A DNA stretch of 41,731 bases, from NCBI RefSeq assembly GCF_028069725.1, contig NZ_JANEWG010000039.1:1-41731 (forward strand), read 5' to 3'. The stretch comes from Citrobacter sp. Awk 4 (GTDB lineage: Bacteria > Pseudomonadota > Gammaproteobacteria > Enterobacterales > Enterobacteriaceae). The notes under the pieces are model-generated. The model was not told the DNA's origin and did no database searches. It saw only the letters and a list, made by a program, of their open reading frames with translations. The translations under genes were made by a program, and so were the position numbers. Below are positions 9,130 through 18,387 of this stretch, one piece after another. Numbering within the stretch: position 1 is the first letter of the stretch; each line of letters starts with the position of its first letter.

Positions 9130-9480
9130 ATGACGAAAGTGTACACCGGCGGCTGTCTGTGCGGTTTTATCCGTATCAGAGCCCTCTCGCCCAGAAATCC
9201 TCACACCTGCTCATGTTCTCTCTGTCAAAAACACACCGGAGCGCACAGCGTCGGTTGGGTAGAATTTGATGCTCTGGATGTTCAATGGACGGGAAAAGGC
9301 GGTAAACCAGCGACCTGGCGCTCATCTGAATTCTCCAGCAGAGCCTTTTGCCCCCGTTGCGGAAGCTCGATAGGCGCGATTGATGATGCGCCCACCGTTG
9401 CTCTTTTAACCGGCTGTTTTGACGACGCTGTCGATGCGGTATTTACGTCAACTGATAATGCCTGTCTGGGATCTGTTTAA
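9130..9480 (+). CDS. GFA-family (CENP-V fold) zinc-binding protein
   Basis: The 116-residue protein has the cysteine pattern of the GFA family: GGCLCG (Cys9, Cys11), CSCSLCQ (Cys27, Cys29, Cys32) and FCPRCGSS (Cys74, Cys77), which together bind two zinc ions. The family is named for glutathione-dependent formaldehyde-activating enzyme, but most members have no proven reaction, so I do not claim formaldehyde chemistry. The AGGAG site at 9118-9122 supports the start at 9130. At 116 residues it is somewhat shorter than many members. Its last 38 bases overlap the 3' end of yneE on the other strand. Confidence 0.85.
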   Translation: MTKVYTGGCLCGFIRIRALSPRNPHTCSCSLCQKHTGAHSVGWVEFDALDVQWTGKGGKPATWRSSEFSSRAFCPRCGSSIGAIDDAPTVALLTGCFDDAVDAVFTSTDNACLGSV

Positions 9481-10357
9481 CCGGAACGGTTGTCTCATCG
9501 TTCATCTGCAACAAATCAATTTCGATGGCATTGCAAATTGCATCCAGCGGTAGATCGTTATTTTCAGTACCAAACGGATCTTCCAGCTCTTCTGCCAGCG
9601 TATCGAGCGAAATAAACGTATAAGAAATCAGCACCGAAATAAACGGCGTCATATAGTGCAAATCCATCACCAGAGCGAAGGGCAACATAATACAAAACAG
9701 ATACACCGTGCGATGCAAAATTAAGGTGTATGCAAAAGGTATGGGGGTATTCGCTATTCGTTCGCAGCCTGCCAGCACCGCCGACATATCATTTAACCTG
9801 TTGTTTAAACTGTGAAATAATATATCAGACAGTTGCCCTTCCCGCCGACGAACCGCCAGCCACTCCCCCATCAACAGTAAAATGCGGTTTGCCGGGGAAT
9901 GGGAAGAAAAGACGCGCTGCAGATCTTCGGCACTGAGATATTTCGCCAACGGTTCTGCCTGCGGTTGTCGACGTAATGTCATGCGTAAACAGTGTGCAAA
10001 GGCGATCTGCAGACGGACAAACTGCCCTAATTCGCGATCGTCTGGCAGCGTGGTTTTCACTTCACGCAGTAACGAGCGGGATGCAATCATCAACTGCCCC
10101 CACAAATGCCTGGCTTCCACGTAACGCGCATAGCATGCATTGTTGCGAAAACCCAAAAATATGGCGATGGCGACACCGAGAATACTGAAAGGCGCGAGGG
10201 TAAATTTGATACCTAGCATCGTATACCACGGCAACATAATGATAACCGCGATAGACAAGATGAAATTCAGGAGCAGTCGGGAGAAGATTTTGGATAAAAC
10301 GGAGCCGTGCCAGACGAATATCTGGCGCAGCCAGTGCTGTTGAGGTCGAACAATCAT
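9443..10357 (-). CDS. yneE: Bestrophin-like inner-membrane channel YneE
   Basis: The start at 10357 gives MIVRPQQHWL and a length of 304 residues, the same as E. coli YneE as I recall it; the frame can be extended 11 codons upstream but without a ribosome site. It belongs to the bestrophin family (RFP-TM), pentameric ion channels. Two N-terminal membrane helices (about residues 25-70, with FSRLLLNFILSIAVIIMLPW) and two later ones (about 220-265, PFALVMDLHYMTPFISVLIS) are visible. The acidic LEDPFGTENNDLPL segment is the family signature. The ion it conducts is not shown by sequence. It lies downstream of uxaB on the same strand but behind the uxaB terminator, so it is probably transcribed separately. 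Confidence 0.93.
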   Translation of the reverse strand: MIVRPQQHWLRQIFVWHGSVLSKIFSRLLLNFILSIAVIIMLPWYTMLGIKFTLAPFSILGVAIAIFLGFRNNACYARYVEARHLWGQLMIASRSLLREVKTTLPDDRELGQFVRLQIAFAHCLRMTLRRQPQAEPLAKYLSAEDLQRVFSSHSPANRILLLMGEWLAVRRREGQLSDILFHSLNNRLNDMSAVLAGCERIANTPIPFAYTLILHRTVYLFCIMLPFALVMDLHYMTPFISVLISYTFISLDTLAEELEDPFGTENNDLPLDAICNAIEIDLLQMNDETTVPVKQIPDRHYQLT

Positions 10358-10535
10358 GATTATCTTCGGAAAATGGGAAAGCGGAAACATTAAACGTGAT
10401 CGCTGTCAATGTTGCAAGTGTCTCTAAAAAGAGAGGTACCCCCTTTTTCTCACTGATTGACGCCAGCAGCGCTCGTGTTGCAGACCGGCTTATTATTAAT
10501 ACACATCACTGTATGTTGTAACTAAAAAGGATTTA

Positions 10536-10560
10536 TTAAAAACCCGGCCGAAACCGGGTC
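10536..10560 (-). terminator. Intrinsic terminator of uxaB
   Basis: On the minus strand ACCCGG (10559-10554) pairs with CCGGGT (10547-10542) and is followed by a run of Ts, 20-40 bases after the uxaB stop. Confidence 0.8.
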
Positions 10561-10579
10561 AACCTTCAGCGAGGCGTCA

Positions 10580-12031
10580 TTAGCACAGCGGTTTCACCGC
10601 TTCGCGCATTCCTTTCGTCAGGATAGCATCCAGGCAGGCACTGACCTGCTCGACAAGACCGGAAACCTGGGTCAGGTCTTGTTCCCAGTGTTCAGCCACT
10701 GCCAGCACAGTATTAACCAGATCATGCGTGCTGATCACCCCATCGCGATGCTGATTCCACAGTTGCTGATAGCGCTCGATCCAGTGTGCATCGTCCTGAA
10801 CCGGATAAGATTCCCCATTGCGTTCTGCGCGATAAAACGCAATCAGCGCGGCCAGCGCAAATGTCAAACGCGCAGGTAATTTCCCCTCCGCCTGCTGCCC
10901 TGCCAGTAACTGAGGTAAAATTCGGGTACGGAATTTCGTCATCCCGTTCAGGGCGATAGAAAGTAACTGATGCTTGATGTACGGATTACGAAAACGCCCG
11001 GTCACCGCGCTCGCAAAAGACTCCAGCTCATCACGCGGAAGATCGAGTACCGGGATAATTTCTTCATAAATGGCTTTTTCGACAAAAGCGCAGATCTCAG
11101 CGTCGTTCATCGCTTCGCCAACGGTATCCAGACCCGCCTGGAACGCCACCGGAACCAGAGCCGTATGCGCGCCATTCAGAATGGCCACTTTACGCTCTTT
11201 GTAAGGCTTGATGTCATCAACGATCAGCACATTCAGCGGATATTTATCAAGACGCAACTCAGACGCCAGTGACTTCGGCCCCTGGATCACAAACAGGTAG
11301 AAATGTTCGGCGGTATCGAGAAACGCATCATGGTAACCCAGCGTGTCTTCAAGTTGTGCCACTTCATCACGCGGGTAACCGGTCACAATGCGATCCACCA
11401 GCGTCGAGCAGAAGGCGTTTGCCTGATCTAACCACAGCAAGAATGCCTCAGGAAGCGCCCACTCTTTTGCGTAGCGTTGAACCAGCTCGCGTAACGCATC
11501 GCCATTATAGTCAATCAGCTCGCAAGGAATGATTATCCAGCCTTTATCAGACGCCCCAGCAAAGTGAGTGTAGCGTTCAAACAGCAGTCGGGTGAGTTTC
11601 GCCGGATAACTGACCGCAGGGGCATCATCAAATTTATCACCCGCATGATAGCTGATCCCAGCTTCGGTCGTGTTAGAGAAGACAAAGCGGATGTCAGGGT
11701 TATGCGCCAGTTTCAGGAATTCATCATATTCACCATACACGCTGATTTCACGGTTCACCGAACGGATCAGGCGGGCATCGCTGACCGCTTCGCCGTTTTC
11801 GTTCAAACCGCGAATGATGGTGGTGTAGAGACCGTCTTGCGTACTGAGTGACGGAGGGAATGCGCTTTCGATGGGACGGACAATCACCACGCCGGCATTC
11901 AAATCGGTATGCTCGTTCAGTAAATCAACTTGCCAGTCAACAAAAGCACGCAGGAAGTTCCCCTCGCCAAACTGAATGATACGCTCAGGATAATGGGCGC
12001 CAGGAAAATCGCGACGGTTTAGAGTTTTCAC
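10580..12031 (-). CDS. uxaB: Tagaturonate reductase (altronate oxidoreductase)
   Basis: The 483-residue protein matches UxaB end to end. It reduces D-tagaturonate to D-altronate with NADH in galacturonate degradation, in the cytoplasm. The N-terminal [16 protein letters not shown] segment is the nucleotide-binding region of the mannitol dehydrogenase family, and [17 protein letters not shown] carries the family's catalytic Lys-Asn-His group. The start codon is GTG at 12031, with GGGAA a few bases upstream. An AATTGGT-type operator half-site for ExuR/UxuR lies about 40-55 bases upstream. The partner genes uxaA and uxaC are not in this window, as is also true in E. coli, where they lie elsewhere. 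Confidence 0.97.
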   Translation of the reverse strand: MKTLNRRDFPGAHYPERIIQFGEGNFLRAFVDWQVDLLNEHTDLNAGVVIVRPIESAFPPSLSTQDGLYTTIIRGLNENGEAVSDARLIRSVNREISVYGEYDEFLKLAHNPDIRFVFSNTTEAGISYHAGDKFDDAPAVSYPAKLTRLLFERYTHFAGASDKGWIIIPCELIDYNGDALRELVQRYAKEWALPEAFLLWLDQANAFCSTLVDRIVTGYPRDEVAQLEDTLGYHDAFLDTAEHFYLFVIQGPKSLASELRLDKYPLNVLIVDDIKPYKERKVAILNGAHTALVPVAFQAGLDTVGEAMNDAEICAFVEKAIYEEIIPVLDLPRDELESFASAVTGRFRNPYIKHQLLSIALNGMTKFRTRILPQLLAGQQAEGKLPARLTFALAALIAFYRAERNGESYPVQDDAHWIERYQQLWNQHRDGVISTHDLVNTVLAVAEHWEQDLTQVSGLVEQVSACLDAILTKGMREAVKPLC

Positions 12032-12065
12032 TATGAGTTCCCTTTTGGATTAGTCATACAACCTG

Positions 12066-12089
12066 ATTGAATTGGTAGAACAGGTTAGC
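12066..12089 (-). promoter_or_regulatory. Candidate ExuR/UxuR operator of uxaB
   Basis: The stretch contains AATTGGTAGAACAGGTT, with an intact AATTGGT left half and a degraded right half relative to the palindromic hexuronate-regulator consensus known from E. coli. Its location just upstream of uxaB supports the call. Confidence 0.5.
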
Positions 12090-12137
12090 AAACTTTAATA
12101 CAATGAACCCCTGTTTTGATCAACTCTCAAACACAAA

Positions 12138-12665
12138 TCACAGGTATTTGTAGAAAACCGTGGTGCCTGTCAGCTTTCCGTCTGGCATTTGTGCGTAATC
12201 GGGTATCTCCCCCGCTTTCAGCCAACCGCAATTTTGGTAGAACAACTCTGCATTACTTCCCGTTGCGGTGTCCAGCACCAGCAGCGATTTATGATGTTGC
12301 TTTGCACAGATCTCCAGCCCCTCCATTAAACGCCTGCCGATACCGTCCCTGCGCGCAGACGAGTGAACCAACAGTTTTGCCACATCGGCACGGTGCGGTT
12401 GATTTTCAGGTTGATCCAGCAGGAGTTGTACCGTACCGATGATCATCCCCGCGCTATTTTCAGCCGCAAGGACAATACGTTCTCCAGTCGCCACGCTCTG
12501 CGCGACTTGCGTCCAGAAAGGGAGGGATTTTTCGCGACCAAAAGGCAAGACAAAACTGACGGATGCGCCTTGATTGACGCAATCCTCAAGCACATCGCTC
12601 AGTTCATTGATTCTGTTACGGATACGCTCAGCATCGAGGATAAAACAGGAATGAGTGGCAGCCAT
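12138..12665 (-). CDS. GNAT-family N-acetyltransferase
   Basis: This is a 175-residue acetyltransferase. The ATG at 12665 is preceded by AAGGAG at proper spacing, so I reject a longer frame beginning 11 codons earlier. The acetyl-CoA-binding motif is seen as SARRDGIGRRLMEGLE (the R/Q-x-x-G-x-G/A type) near residues 115-130, followed by the typical LVLDTATGSNAELFYQNCGW segment that closes the GNAT fold. The acceptor substrate is unknown. I do not recall a gene at this place in E. coli K-12, where uxaB is next to yneF, so it looks like a lineage-specific insertion. It sits in the same direction as uxaB and dgcF. Confidence 0.88.
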   Translation of the reverse strand: MAATHSCFILDAERIRNRINELSDVLEDCVNQGASVSFVLPFGREKSLPFWTQVAQSVATGERIVLAAENSAGMIIGTVQLLLDQPENQPHRADVAKLLVHSSARRDGIGRRLMEGLEICAKQHHKSLLVLDTATGSNAELFYQNCGWLKAGEIPDYAQMPDGKLTGTTVFYKYL

Positions 12666-12747
12666 AGAGTCTCCTTGATTGACTGCATTACCATGCACTG
12701 CCCCTTTTTTCTACACAAGCGCGGCAACCATAGGATTGCGTTATGTT

Positions 12748-14202
12748 TCACTGACACGCATCGGTACCGGGCAGAATGCCTGCGTTGTCGAACCTGGCGC
12801 TGGTCCGGTTACGCCCCTCTTTTTTCGAGCGATATAAACATTCGTCGGCTTCTACGATAAGGGTATTAAACAGATCAGCTAAAGAGCATGATTCGGTTGT
12901 TCCATTACCTAAACCGATGCTCACGGTCAGATAAAGGGTTTGCTGCTGCCAGCTGAAAGGTTGCAACTCCACTGCTTTACGGATTTTTTCCGCCAGTTGT
13001 ATGCCCTCAGCGCTATCAGCAGACGAAGCTACTACAGCAAACTCTTCACCGCCCATGCGGGCCACAAGACCTTTGTCGCCGACAATTTTTTGCACGTGTC
13101 GGGCAAAGGCGCTTAACACCCGATCGCCGCACTCATGACCGAAGTTGTCATTAATCTGTTTGAAATAATCAATATCCAGCAGCATTACCGTCACGTGCTG
13201 CGGTTTCTGTGGTTCTCGTTTTTTAAGTGCTTCAAATAAGCCGGAACGAGAATAGACACGCGTCAAATAGTCGAAATCTGCCCGCAAAGAAACTTGTCTT
13301 ATCAGCGAATTGATTGCCGAAACGCTGACGGCGACCATCACCGGGCAAATCGCCATCGTGGCAATTCCCAGCCGGGCTGAAAACATGTGCGGCGCCGAAA
13401 GCGGTGAGGCCACGGAGATATTGATAATGGAGTTGGCAACCAGGATTATCTCAACCGCGCCGGTCACAAAGGTCAACAGGCAGGTGATCGGCGTAGGATA
13501 ACGCACCGCACACCAGATAAGCGCGGGCAGCGGAAAGGCAAGGCTCCCTGCTCCACCAATGATCACCGAAGCTGCAACCGAGACCATCAACGCCACAACC
13601 GGCATCAGTTGTTCCGGTTTAAACCGAATGAATGTGGCTGGCAGAGAAAGCGTCAGCATACAGGGTACAATCAATACCCCTGTGGAGAATTGTTCGCTAA
13701 ACCAGTCGGCAAATAACGGCCAAAATGATTGGCTGTCAATGCCAATTGATCCTGTCGCGCCGAATAATGCACACAATAAAGCAGCAAACAGGCAATAATT
13801 AAACAGACGCAAGGCATTTATCGGTTCATATGTATTATTACCCCGTCGTTTATCCCACAATACCAGCTGAGCAAAGGTAATAATAAAGGCCATATTAGAT
13901 AAATTAATGATTAGCGACACCACTCCCCATTCGGTGGTGATGGCATCATAAGCCAGCATGGCGACATAACATACGGCATAAAAATGAAGGCGGTTAAGCC
14001 AGACATAACGGGCAAACACCCCTGCCATCACGCCATTGAGGGGCCAAAACAGAGACAACGCCTCAACGAGACGCAATTGCGCGCCAATAAAATAAAATAG
14101 CGTGGTGACCATAAAAAGGACGAAAGCATTACGTAACGGATTATCTTCCCGGAACGGGCGAAATGAAGAAGCGAAAGGTGCGTGCATTAAATATCTATCC
14201 AT
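12748..14202 (-). CDS. dgcF: Membrane diguanylate cyclase DgcF (YneF), MASE1-GGDEF
   Basis: The protein has about 484 residues from this start. An N-terminal MASE1-type sensor domain with about eight hydrophobic helices (roughly residues 25-305) is followed by a GGDEF domain. The active-site motif is GGEEF near residues 384-388, with DIDYFKQINDNFGH before it, so it should make c-di-GMP from two GTP. No RxxD inhibitory site precedes GGEEF. Start choice is uncertain: ATGs at 14259, 14202 and 14187 all lack a good ribosome site. The position between uxaB and yneG agrees with E. coli yneF. The signal it senses is not known. A 200-base gap upstream holds only a small CCCTC/GAGGG hairpin near 14284-14296. 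Confidence 0.92.
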   Translation of the reverse strand: MDRYLMHAPFASSFRPFREDNPLRNAFVLFMVTTLFYFIGAQLRLVEALSLFWPLNGVMAGVFARYVWLNRLHFYAVCYVAMLAYDAITTEWGVVSLIINLSNMAFIITFAQLVLWDKRRGNNTYEPINALRLFNYCLFAALLCALFGATGSIGIDSQSFWPLFADWFSEQFSTGVLIVPCMLTLSLPATFIRFKPEQLMPVVALMVSVAASVIIGGAGSLAFPLPALIWCAVRYPTPITCLLTFVTGAVEIILVANSIINISVASPLSAPHMFSARLGIATMAICPVMVAVSVSAINSLIRQVSLRADFDYLTRVYSRSGLFEALKKREPQKPQHVTVMLLDIDYFKQINDNFGHECGDRVLSAFARHVQKIVGDKGLVARMGGEEFAVVASSADSAEGIQLAEKIRKAVELQPFSWQQQTLYLTVSIGLGNGTTESCSLADLFNTLIVEADECLYRSKKEGRNRTSARFDNAGILPGTDACQ

Positions 14203-14402
14203 ATAATTGCCAATGGCAATTATTTCGACATAACAAGTGTGTTCTAAATAGCATAGCATGATTTATTTGCAATAAGTGACTCACCCTCGTAGAGGGACAT
14301 CACGTTATATTGCAAACCAGAGGAATTGTAACTATTTAAACCACAAAGTTTTCATGCGTTATTTTATGGCGATTACCAGCACGCTGAGAATTGTTTATTT
14401 TG

Positions 14403-14762
14403 TTATCGCTGATTCATTTGAATAACTAACCAATGATGAATGACTGCCACCACATACTTTTGCTGCTCCTCGTTGAGCGGTTGCCCCTGCGGAATGTGGT
14501 GCCATTTTTCCAGACAGCCACGACAACAGGTCGCCGTGGCATGCTGGGCAATAAAAACGGGATGACCGCGCATGGGCGTCTGCTTGCCATCATTGGTGGG
14601 AACCGCCGGGGCCAGCCGTTTTGCTACAAAGTCCGCCGCGTGTTGATCGATAACCTGCGCGCCTTTATCCCAGCAATACTGTCTCTCTTTCGCGCCAAGA
14701 CGAAACCGGGAACGAAATGTAGAGCGAGACAGCCGGGCAAACAGTGAGTCTGGCACGTTCAT
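14403..14762 (-). CDS. yneG: Conserved protein YneG (DUF4186)
   Basis: The 119-residue protein matches YneG in length and in the motif HATATCCRGCLEKWH, whose histidines and three cysteines suggest metal binding. A conserved FRSRFRLGAKERQYCWDKG segment lies near the N-terminus. It is soluble and has no known function. Its ATG overlaps the glsB stop codon by one base (TGATG), so translation is probably coupled to the glutaminase gene and the two are one operon. Confidence 0.92.
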   Translation of the reverse strand: MNVPDSLFARLSRSTFRSRFRLGAKERQYCWDKGAQVIDQHAADFVAKRLAPAVPTNDGKQTPMRGHPVFIAQHATATCCRGCLEKWHHIPQGQPLNEEQQKYVVAVIHHWLVIQMNQR

Positions 14763-15688
14763 CAGTAGACTGAGCGTCCTAATTGTTGAGTCAGTTGTTC
14801 CAGTACGGCGATACCTGCGAGAGAGTTTCCAGCGGTATCCAGTTCAGGACTCCAGACAGCAATCGCCATTTCATGCGGCACAATCGCAACAATACCGCCG
14901 CCGACACCCGATTTCGCAGGTAACCCGACTCGCCAGGCAAATTCCCCGGCGTTCTGATACATTCCGCTGGTTGCCATCAATGCGTTAATTTGTCTGGCCT
15001 GCATCGGTGTCACCACCGGATCATTAAGATGAAAAGCGTGTCCCTGATTCGCCAGAAAAACAAACGTGCGGGCCAGTTCAACGCAATTCATTTTCAGCGC
15101 GCAATAGTGAAAATAATTCTGCAAAACCGTCGTCACATCATGCTGAAAATTACCGAATGATTTCATCAGCCAGGCAATCGCCGCATTGCGCGCCGAATGC
15201 TCGAATTCCGAACGGGCCACGGTGGAATCATAAACAATATCGGGAACACCGCTCAGGACGCGCACCACCTCCAGCATACGCTGGCGAGGGGCGCTCAGCC
15301 GCCCTTGTAACATGTCGCAGATAACTAACGCACCGGCGTTAATAAACGGATTGCGCGGAATGCCCTGTTCCATTTCCAGTTGCACCAGCGAATTGAAGGG
15401 AGAACCAGAAGGGTCTTTTCCCACCCGCTGCCAGATCTCATCTTCCTGGTAGTGACGCATGGCCACTGCCAGACTCAGCACCTTCGAAATAGACTGAATG
15501 GAAAAGCGCTCCTGCGAATCACCGGCCTGATAGTGTTGTCCATCAACGGTACATATGGCGATACCCAGTTTTGAACCCTCGACGCAGGCTAACGCTGGAA
15601 TATAATCGGCAACTTTTCCCTGACCAATTAACGGGCGAACCTGCGCCAGAATGGTCTCTAATACTGAATTGTCCATGGCCCTGGCCAC
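14762..15688 (-). CDS. glsB: Glutaminase 2
   Basis: The 308-residue protein matches YneH/GlsB nearly throughout. It hydrolyses L-glutamine to glutamate and ammonia in the cytoplasm, by a serine-dependent beta-lactamase-like fold. The catalytic SxxK is seen in [13 protein letters not shown], with [10 protein letters not shown] and [14 protein letters not shown] as further family signatures. It precedes yneG with a one-base overlap and follows sad after a 110-base gap, so it may have its own promoter or be read from sad. Next to succinate-semialdehyde dehydrogenase it links nitrogen release to GABA and putrescine use, a link that is inferred from context. Confidence 0.97.
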   Translation of the reverse strand: MARAMDNSVLETILAQVRPLIGQGKVADYIPALACVEGSKLGIAICTVDGQHYQAGDSQERFSIQSISKVLSLAVAMRHYQEDEIWQRVGKDPSGSPFNSLVQLEMEQGIPRNPFINAGALVICDMLQGRLSAPRQRMLEVVRVLSGVPDIVYDSTVARSEFEHSARNAAIAWLMKSFGNFQHDVTTVLQNYFHYCALKMNCVELARTFVFLANQGHAFHLNDPVVTPMQARQINALMATSGMYQNAGEFAWRVGLPAKSGVGGGIVAIVPHEMAIAVWSPELDTAGNSLAGIAVLEQLTQQLGRSVY

Positions 15689-15771
15689 ACTATGCTCCTT
15701 GCCCGCAGGTCTGAATAGGCCTGGTAGTATAACAGAGCTGAATATGCGACGTCAGGCCAGGAGAGACCATC

Positions 15772-15790
15772 GCGCCTCCTGACGAGGCGC
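15772..15790. other. GC-rich hairpin between sad and glsB
   Basis: GCGCCTC and GAGGCGC (7-bp arms, 5-nt loop) form a strong stem just after the sad stop. No T-run follows on the minus strand, so it may slow decay or give partial termination rather than full termination. Confidence 0.45.
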
Positions 15791-15798
15791 TTTGTGCA

Positions 15799-17187
15799 TC
15801 AGACGCGGTTTTTCCAGACCGTCTGGACGTTACAGAACTCATGCAAGCCAAAATGGGAAAGCTCACGACCAAAACCGCTTTTCTTCACGCCGCCAAATGC
15901 CACTCGCGCATCGCTGGCGCTGTAGCCATTGATAAACACGCCACCGCATTCTAGCTGGCTGGCCATCTCCTGTGCGCGCGTTTCGTCGGCGGTAAAAATC
16001 GTCGCCGAGAGACCGAAATCACTGTCATTGGCAAGCTGTAAGGCATGATCTGCGCTCTTCGCCACTGTGATTGCCGCTACCGGACCAAACAGCTCCTGGC
16101 GAAATGCCGTCATTTCAGGTGTCACATCACCGAGAACCGTTGCCGGATAGTAATTCCCTTCCCCTGCAACGAGTTCCCCGCCCAGTAATAAACGCGCGCC
16201 TTGTGCGACTGACGTCATCACCTGTTGATGCAGTTCATCACGCAAATCAACGCGCGCCATCGGCCCGAGATCGTTTTCCTCGTCAAAGGGGTTGCCCATT
16301 TTCAAGGCCGCCGCCGCCGCGACGAAGCGTTCGGTAAAGTCCCGGGCAATACCTTCTTCGACAATAAAACGTTTAGCCGCAGCACACACCTGTCCGGTAT
16401 TTTGATAACGCCCGGCGACAGCCGCTTTCACCGCCAGATCCAGGCAGGCATCGTTCAGCACAATAAAGGGATCCGAGCCGCCCAGTTCCAGCACGCACTT
16501 TTTCAGCGCCGCCCCTGCCTGAGCGCCGATAGCCGCGCCAGCGCGAACGCTGCCGGTGACCGTGACCGCCGCAATACGCGGATCATTAATCATCTGACTG
16601 ACGCCCGCATTACTGGCGTTGAGCCAGCCGTAAACACCTTCAGGCATCCCCGCGTCAACAAAAATATCGGCAATCAGCCTGGCACAGCCCGTCACATTCG
16701 GGGCATGTTTCAAGAGATAGCCATTACCCGCCAACAGGATGGGGATCGCCCCACGCAGCACCTGCCAGAGCGGAAAATTCCACGGCATCACCGCCAGAAT
16801 CGTCCCCAGCGGGCGATACTCAATCACCGCTTGCTGATTTTCCACCAGCGTCGGTTCTGGGTTGAGCATGGCAGGGCCGTGCTCTGCATACCAGTCGCAC
16901 AAGCTGGCGGATTTTGCCACTTCGCCGCGCGCCTGTTTGATCGGTTTTCCCATCTCCCGCGAGATACATTGCGCCATCTCTTCAGCCCGTAACCGCAAGG
17001 CCTGTCCGACGTTGCGCAGTTTCTGCGCCCGGTACGCGACCGTCGTGCGCTTCCATGCGGCAAAACCGCTGGCAGCCTGACTAAGGGCCAGCTCGATCTC
17101 GCTGTCGCTGCTCCAGGGCATGGCCGTCAAATGTTCTCCCGTTGCGGGGTCCACTGAAATTGCATGTGTCGCGGGTGTCGGGTTCAT
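15799..17187 (-). CDS. sad: Succinate-semialdehyde dehydrogenase (NAD+)
   Basis: The 462-residue aldehyde dehydrogenase matches YneI/Sad. It oxidises succinate semialdehyde to succinate at the end of putrescine and GABA degradation. Seen are MPWNFPLWQVLR, the cofactor loop VTGSVRAG, the general base in LELGGSDPF, the catalytic cysteine in NTGQVCAAAKRF, and the C-terminal FGGVKKSGFGRE. The 102-base space to the divergent ptrR holds both promoters; an AT-rich partial palindrome around 17249-17265 is a possible LysR-type site. In E. coli PtrR represses sad, so the arrangement predicts the same here. Confidence 0.97.
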   Translation of the reverse strand: MNPTPATHAISVDPATGEHLTAMPWSSDSEIELALSQAASGFAAWKRTTVAYRAQKLRNVGQALRLRAEEMAQCISREMGKPIKQARGEVAKSASLCDWYAEHGPAMLNPEPTLVENQQAVIEYRPLGTILAVMPWNFPLWQVLRGAIPILLAGNGYLLKHAPNVTGCARLIADIFVDAGMPEGVYGWLNASNAGVSQMINDPRIAAVTVTGSVRAGAAIGAQAGAALKKCVLELGGSDPFIVLNDACLDLAVKAAVAGRYQNTGQVCAAAKRFIVEEGIARDFTERFVAAAAALKMGNPFDEENDLGPMARVDLRDELHQQVMTSVAQGARLLLGGELVAGEGNYYPATVLGDVTPEMTAFRQELFGPVAAITVAKSADHALQLANDSDFGLSATIFTADETRAQEMASQLECGGVFINGYSASDARVAFGGVKKSGFGRELSHFGLHEFCNVQTVWKNRV

Positions 17188-17289
17188 GGCTTTCTCTCTT
17201 TATCACAGGGAATGGCGGTATCATGACCCCGTTTACTCTTTCTGAAAATTGAATAATATTAACCACTCCATTCACAAAAAGAGAAAGCT

Positions 17290-18156
17290 ATGGATCTGAC
17301 GCAACTGGAAATGTTCAATGCTGTCGCCCAGACGGGCAGCATTACCCAGGCGGCGGCGAAAGTGCACCGTGTTCCGTCTAACCTCACGACACGCATTCGC
17401 CAGCTTGAAGCCGATCTCGGGGTGGATCTGTTTATTCGCGAGAATCAGCGTCTGAGACTTTCTCCGGCAGGACATAACTTTTTACGCTATAGCCAGCAGA
17501 TCCTGGCGCTGGTCGATGAAGCGAGGATGGTGGTGGCCGGCGATGAACCGCAGGGGCTGTTTTCCCTCGGCGCGCTGGAAAGTACCGCAGCCGTGCGTAT
17601 TCCCGCGACGCTTGCCGAATATAATCAGCGTTACCCCAAGATTCAGTTTGCCTTATCCACCGGGCCTTCCGGCACCATGCTGGAGGGGGTTCTGGAGGGT
17701 AAACTGAATGCCGCCTTTGTGGATGGCCCTATTGCCCACCCTGGTCTTGAAGGGATGCCGGTCTACCGCGAAGAGATGATGATTGTCACCCCGTGCGGTC
17801 ACCACGTCGTGCGCCGTGCGAGTGACGTTAACGGCTGTAATATTTACGCTTTTCGCGCGAACTGCTCTTACCGTCGCCATTTTGAAAGCTGGTTCCATGC
17901 CGATCGCGCCGCACCGGGTACGATTCATGAAATGGAGTCCTATCATGGGATGCTTGCCTGCGTTATCGCCGGCGCGGGCATCGCGTTGATTCCCCGCACA
18001 ATGTTAGAAAGTATGCCCGGACATCATCAGGTCGACGCCTGGCCGCTAACAGAAGAGTGGCGCTGGCTGAATACCTGGCTGGTTTGGCGACGCGGTGCAA
18101 TGACCCGGCAACTGGAAGCCTTTATAGAGCTGCTGCCACCGCAAACGCGGGCATAA
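17290..18156 (+). CDS. ptrR: LysR-family regulator PtrR (YneJ)
   Basis: The 288-residue protein has a LysR winged helix-turn-helix at residues 1-60 ([24 protein letters not shown] region) and a two-lobed effector domain to the C-terminus, including [13 protein letters not shown]. It matches YneJ/PtrR, reported in E. coli as a regulator of putrescine use that represses the divergent sad gene. The effector is not evident from sequence. The start is clear: ATG with AGAGAAAG just upstream. The 231 bases to sotB hold a perfect CRP site and an imperfect CACAAAA/TTTTGTG repeat at 18205-18227. Confidence 0.94.
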   Translation: MDLTQLEMFNAVAQTGSITQAAAKVHRVPSNLTTRIRQLEADLGVDLFIRENQRLRLSPAGHNFLRYSQQILALVDEARMVVAGDEPQGLFSLGALESTAAVRIPATLAEYNQRYPKIQFALSTGPSGTMLEGVLEGKLNAAFVDGPIAHPGLEGMPVYREEMMIVTPCGHHVVRRASDVNGCNIYAFRANCSYRRHFESWFHADRAAPGTIHEMESYHGMLACVIAGAGIALIPRTMLESMPGHHQVDAWPLTEEWRWLNTWLVWRRGAMTRQLEAFIELLPPQTRA

Positions 18157-18296
18157 CATTGCTGTATGGCGGCTCCACTCTGCACCGGGTGGCGCTTTCA
18201 ACGGCACAAAACGTGCCCTATTTTGTGACAACGTCACCACCAAAAAACGTACACCAACCGTTCCGCCCGTGGCGTTACTTTTTAGTAACTAAAAAA

Positions 18297-18312
18297 TGTG
18301 ATATTAATCACA
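18297..18312 (+). promoter_or_regulatory. Perfect CRP-cAMP site upstream of sotB
   Basis: TGTGA-TATTAA-TCACA matches the CRP consensus in both 5-base halves with the correct 6-base spacer. It lies 76-91 bases upstream of the sotB ATG, suitable for activating that promoter. Confidence 0.75.
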
Positions 18313-18387
18313 AAGTGATTGTATTTCCGCCAGCAAACGTTTTAAGATCCTGACCTCACCTTTTTGCAACAAGCCCCATTACTTTTT

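Noticed and set aside
14284..14296. CCCTC-GTA-GAGGG hairpin as operator of dgcF
   Set aside because: The stem is only 5 bp and nothing else supports a regulatory role.
16225..16992. Plus-strand frame of 255 codons
   Set aside because: It is antisense to sad, whose catalytic motifs prove the minus-strand reading.
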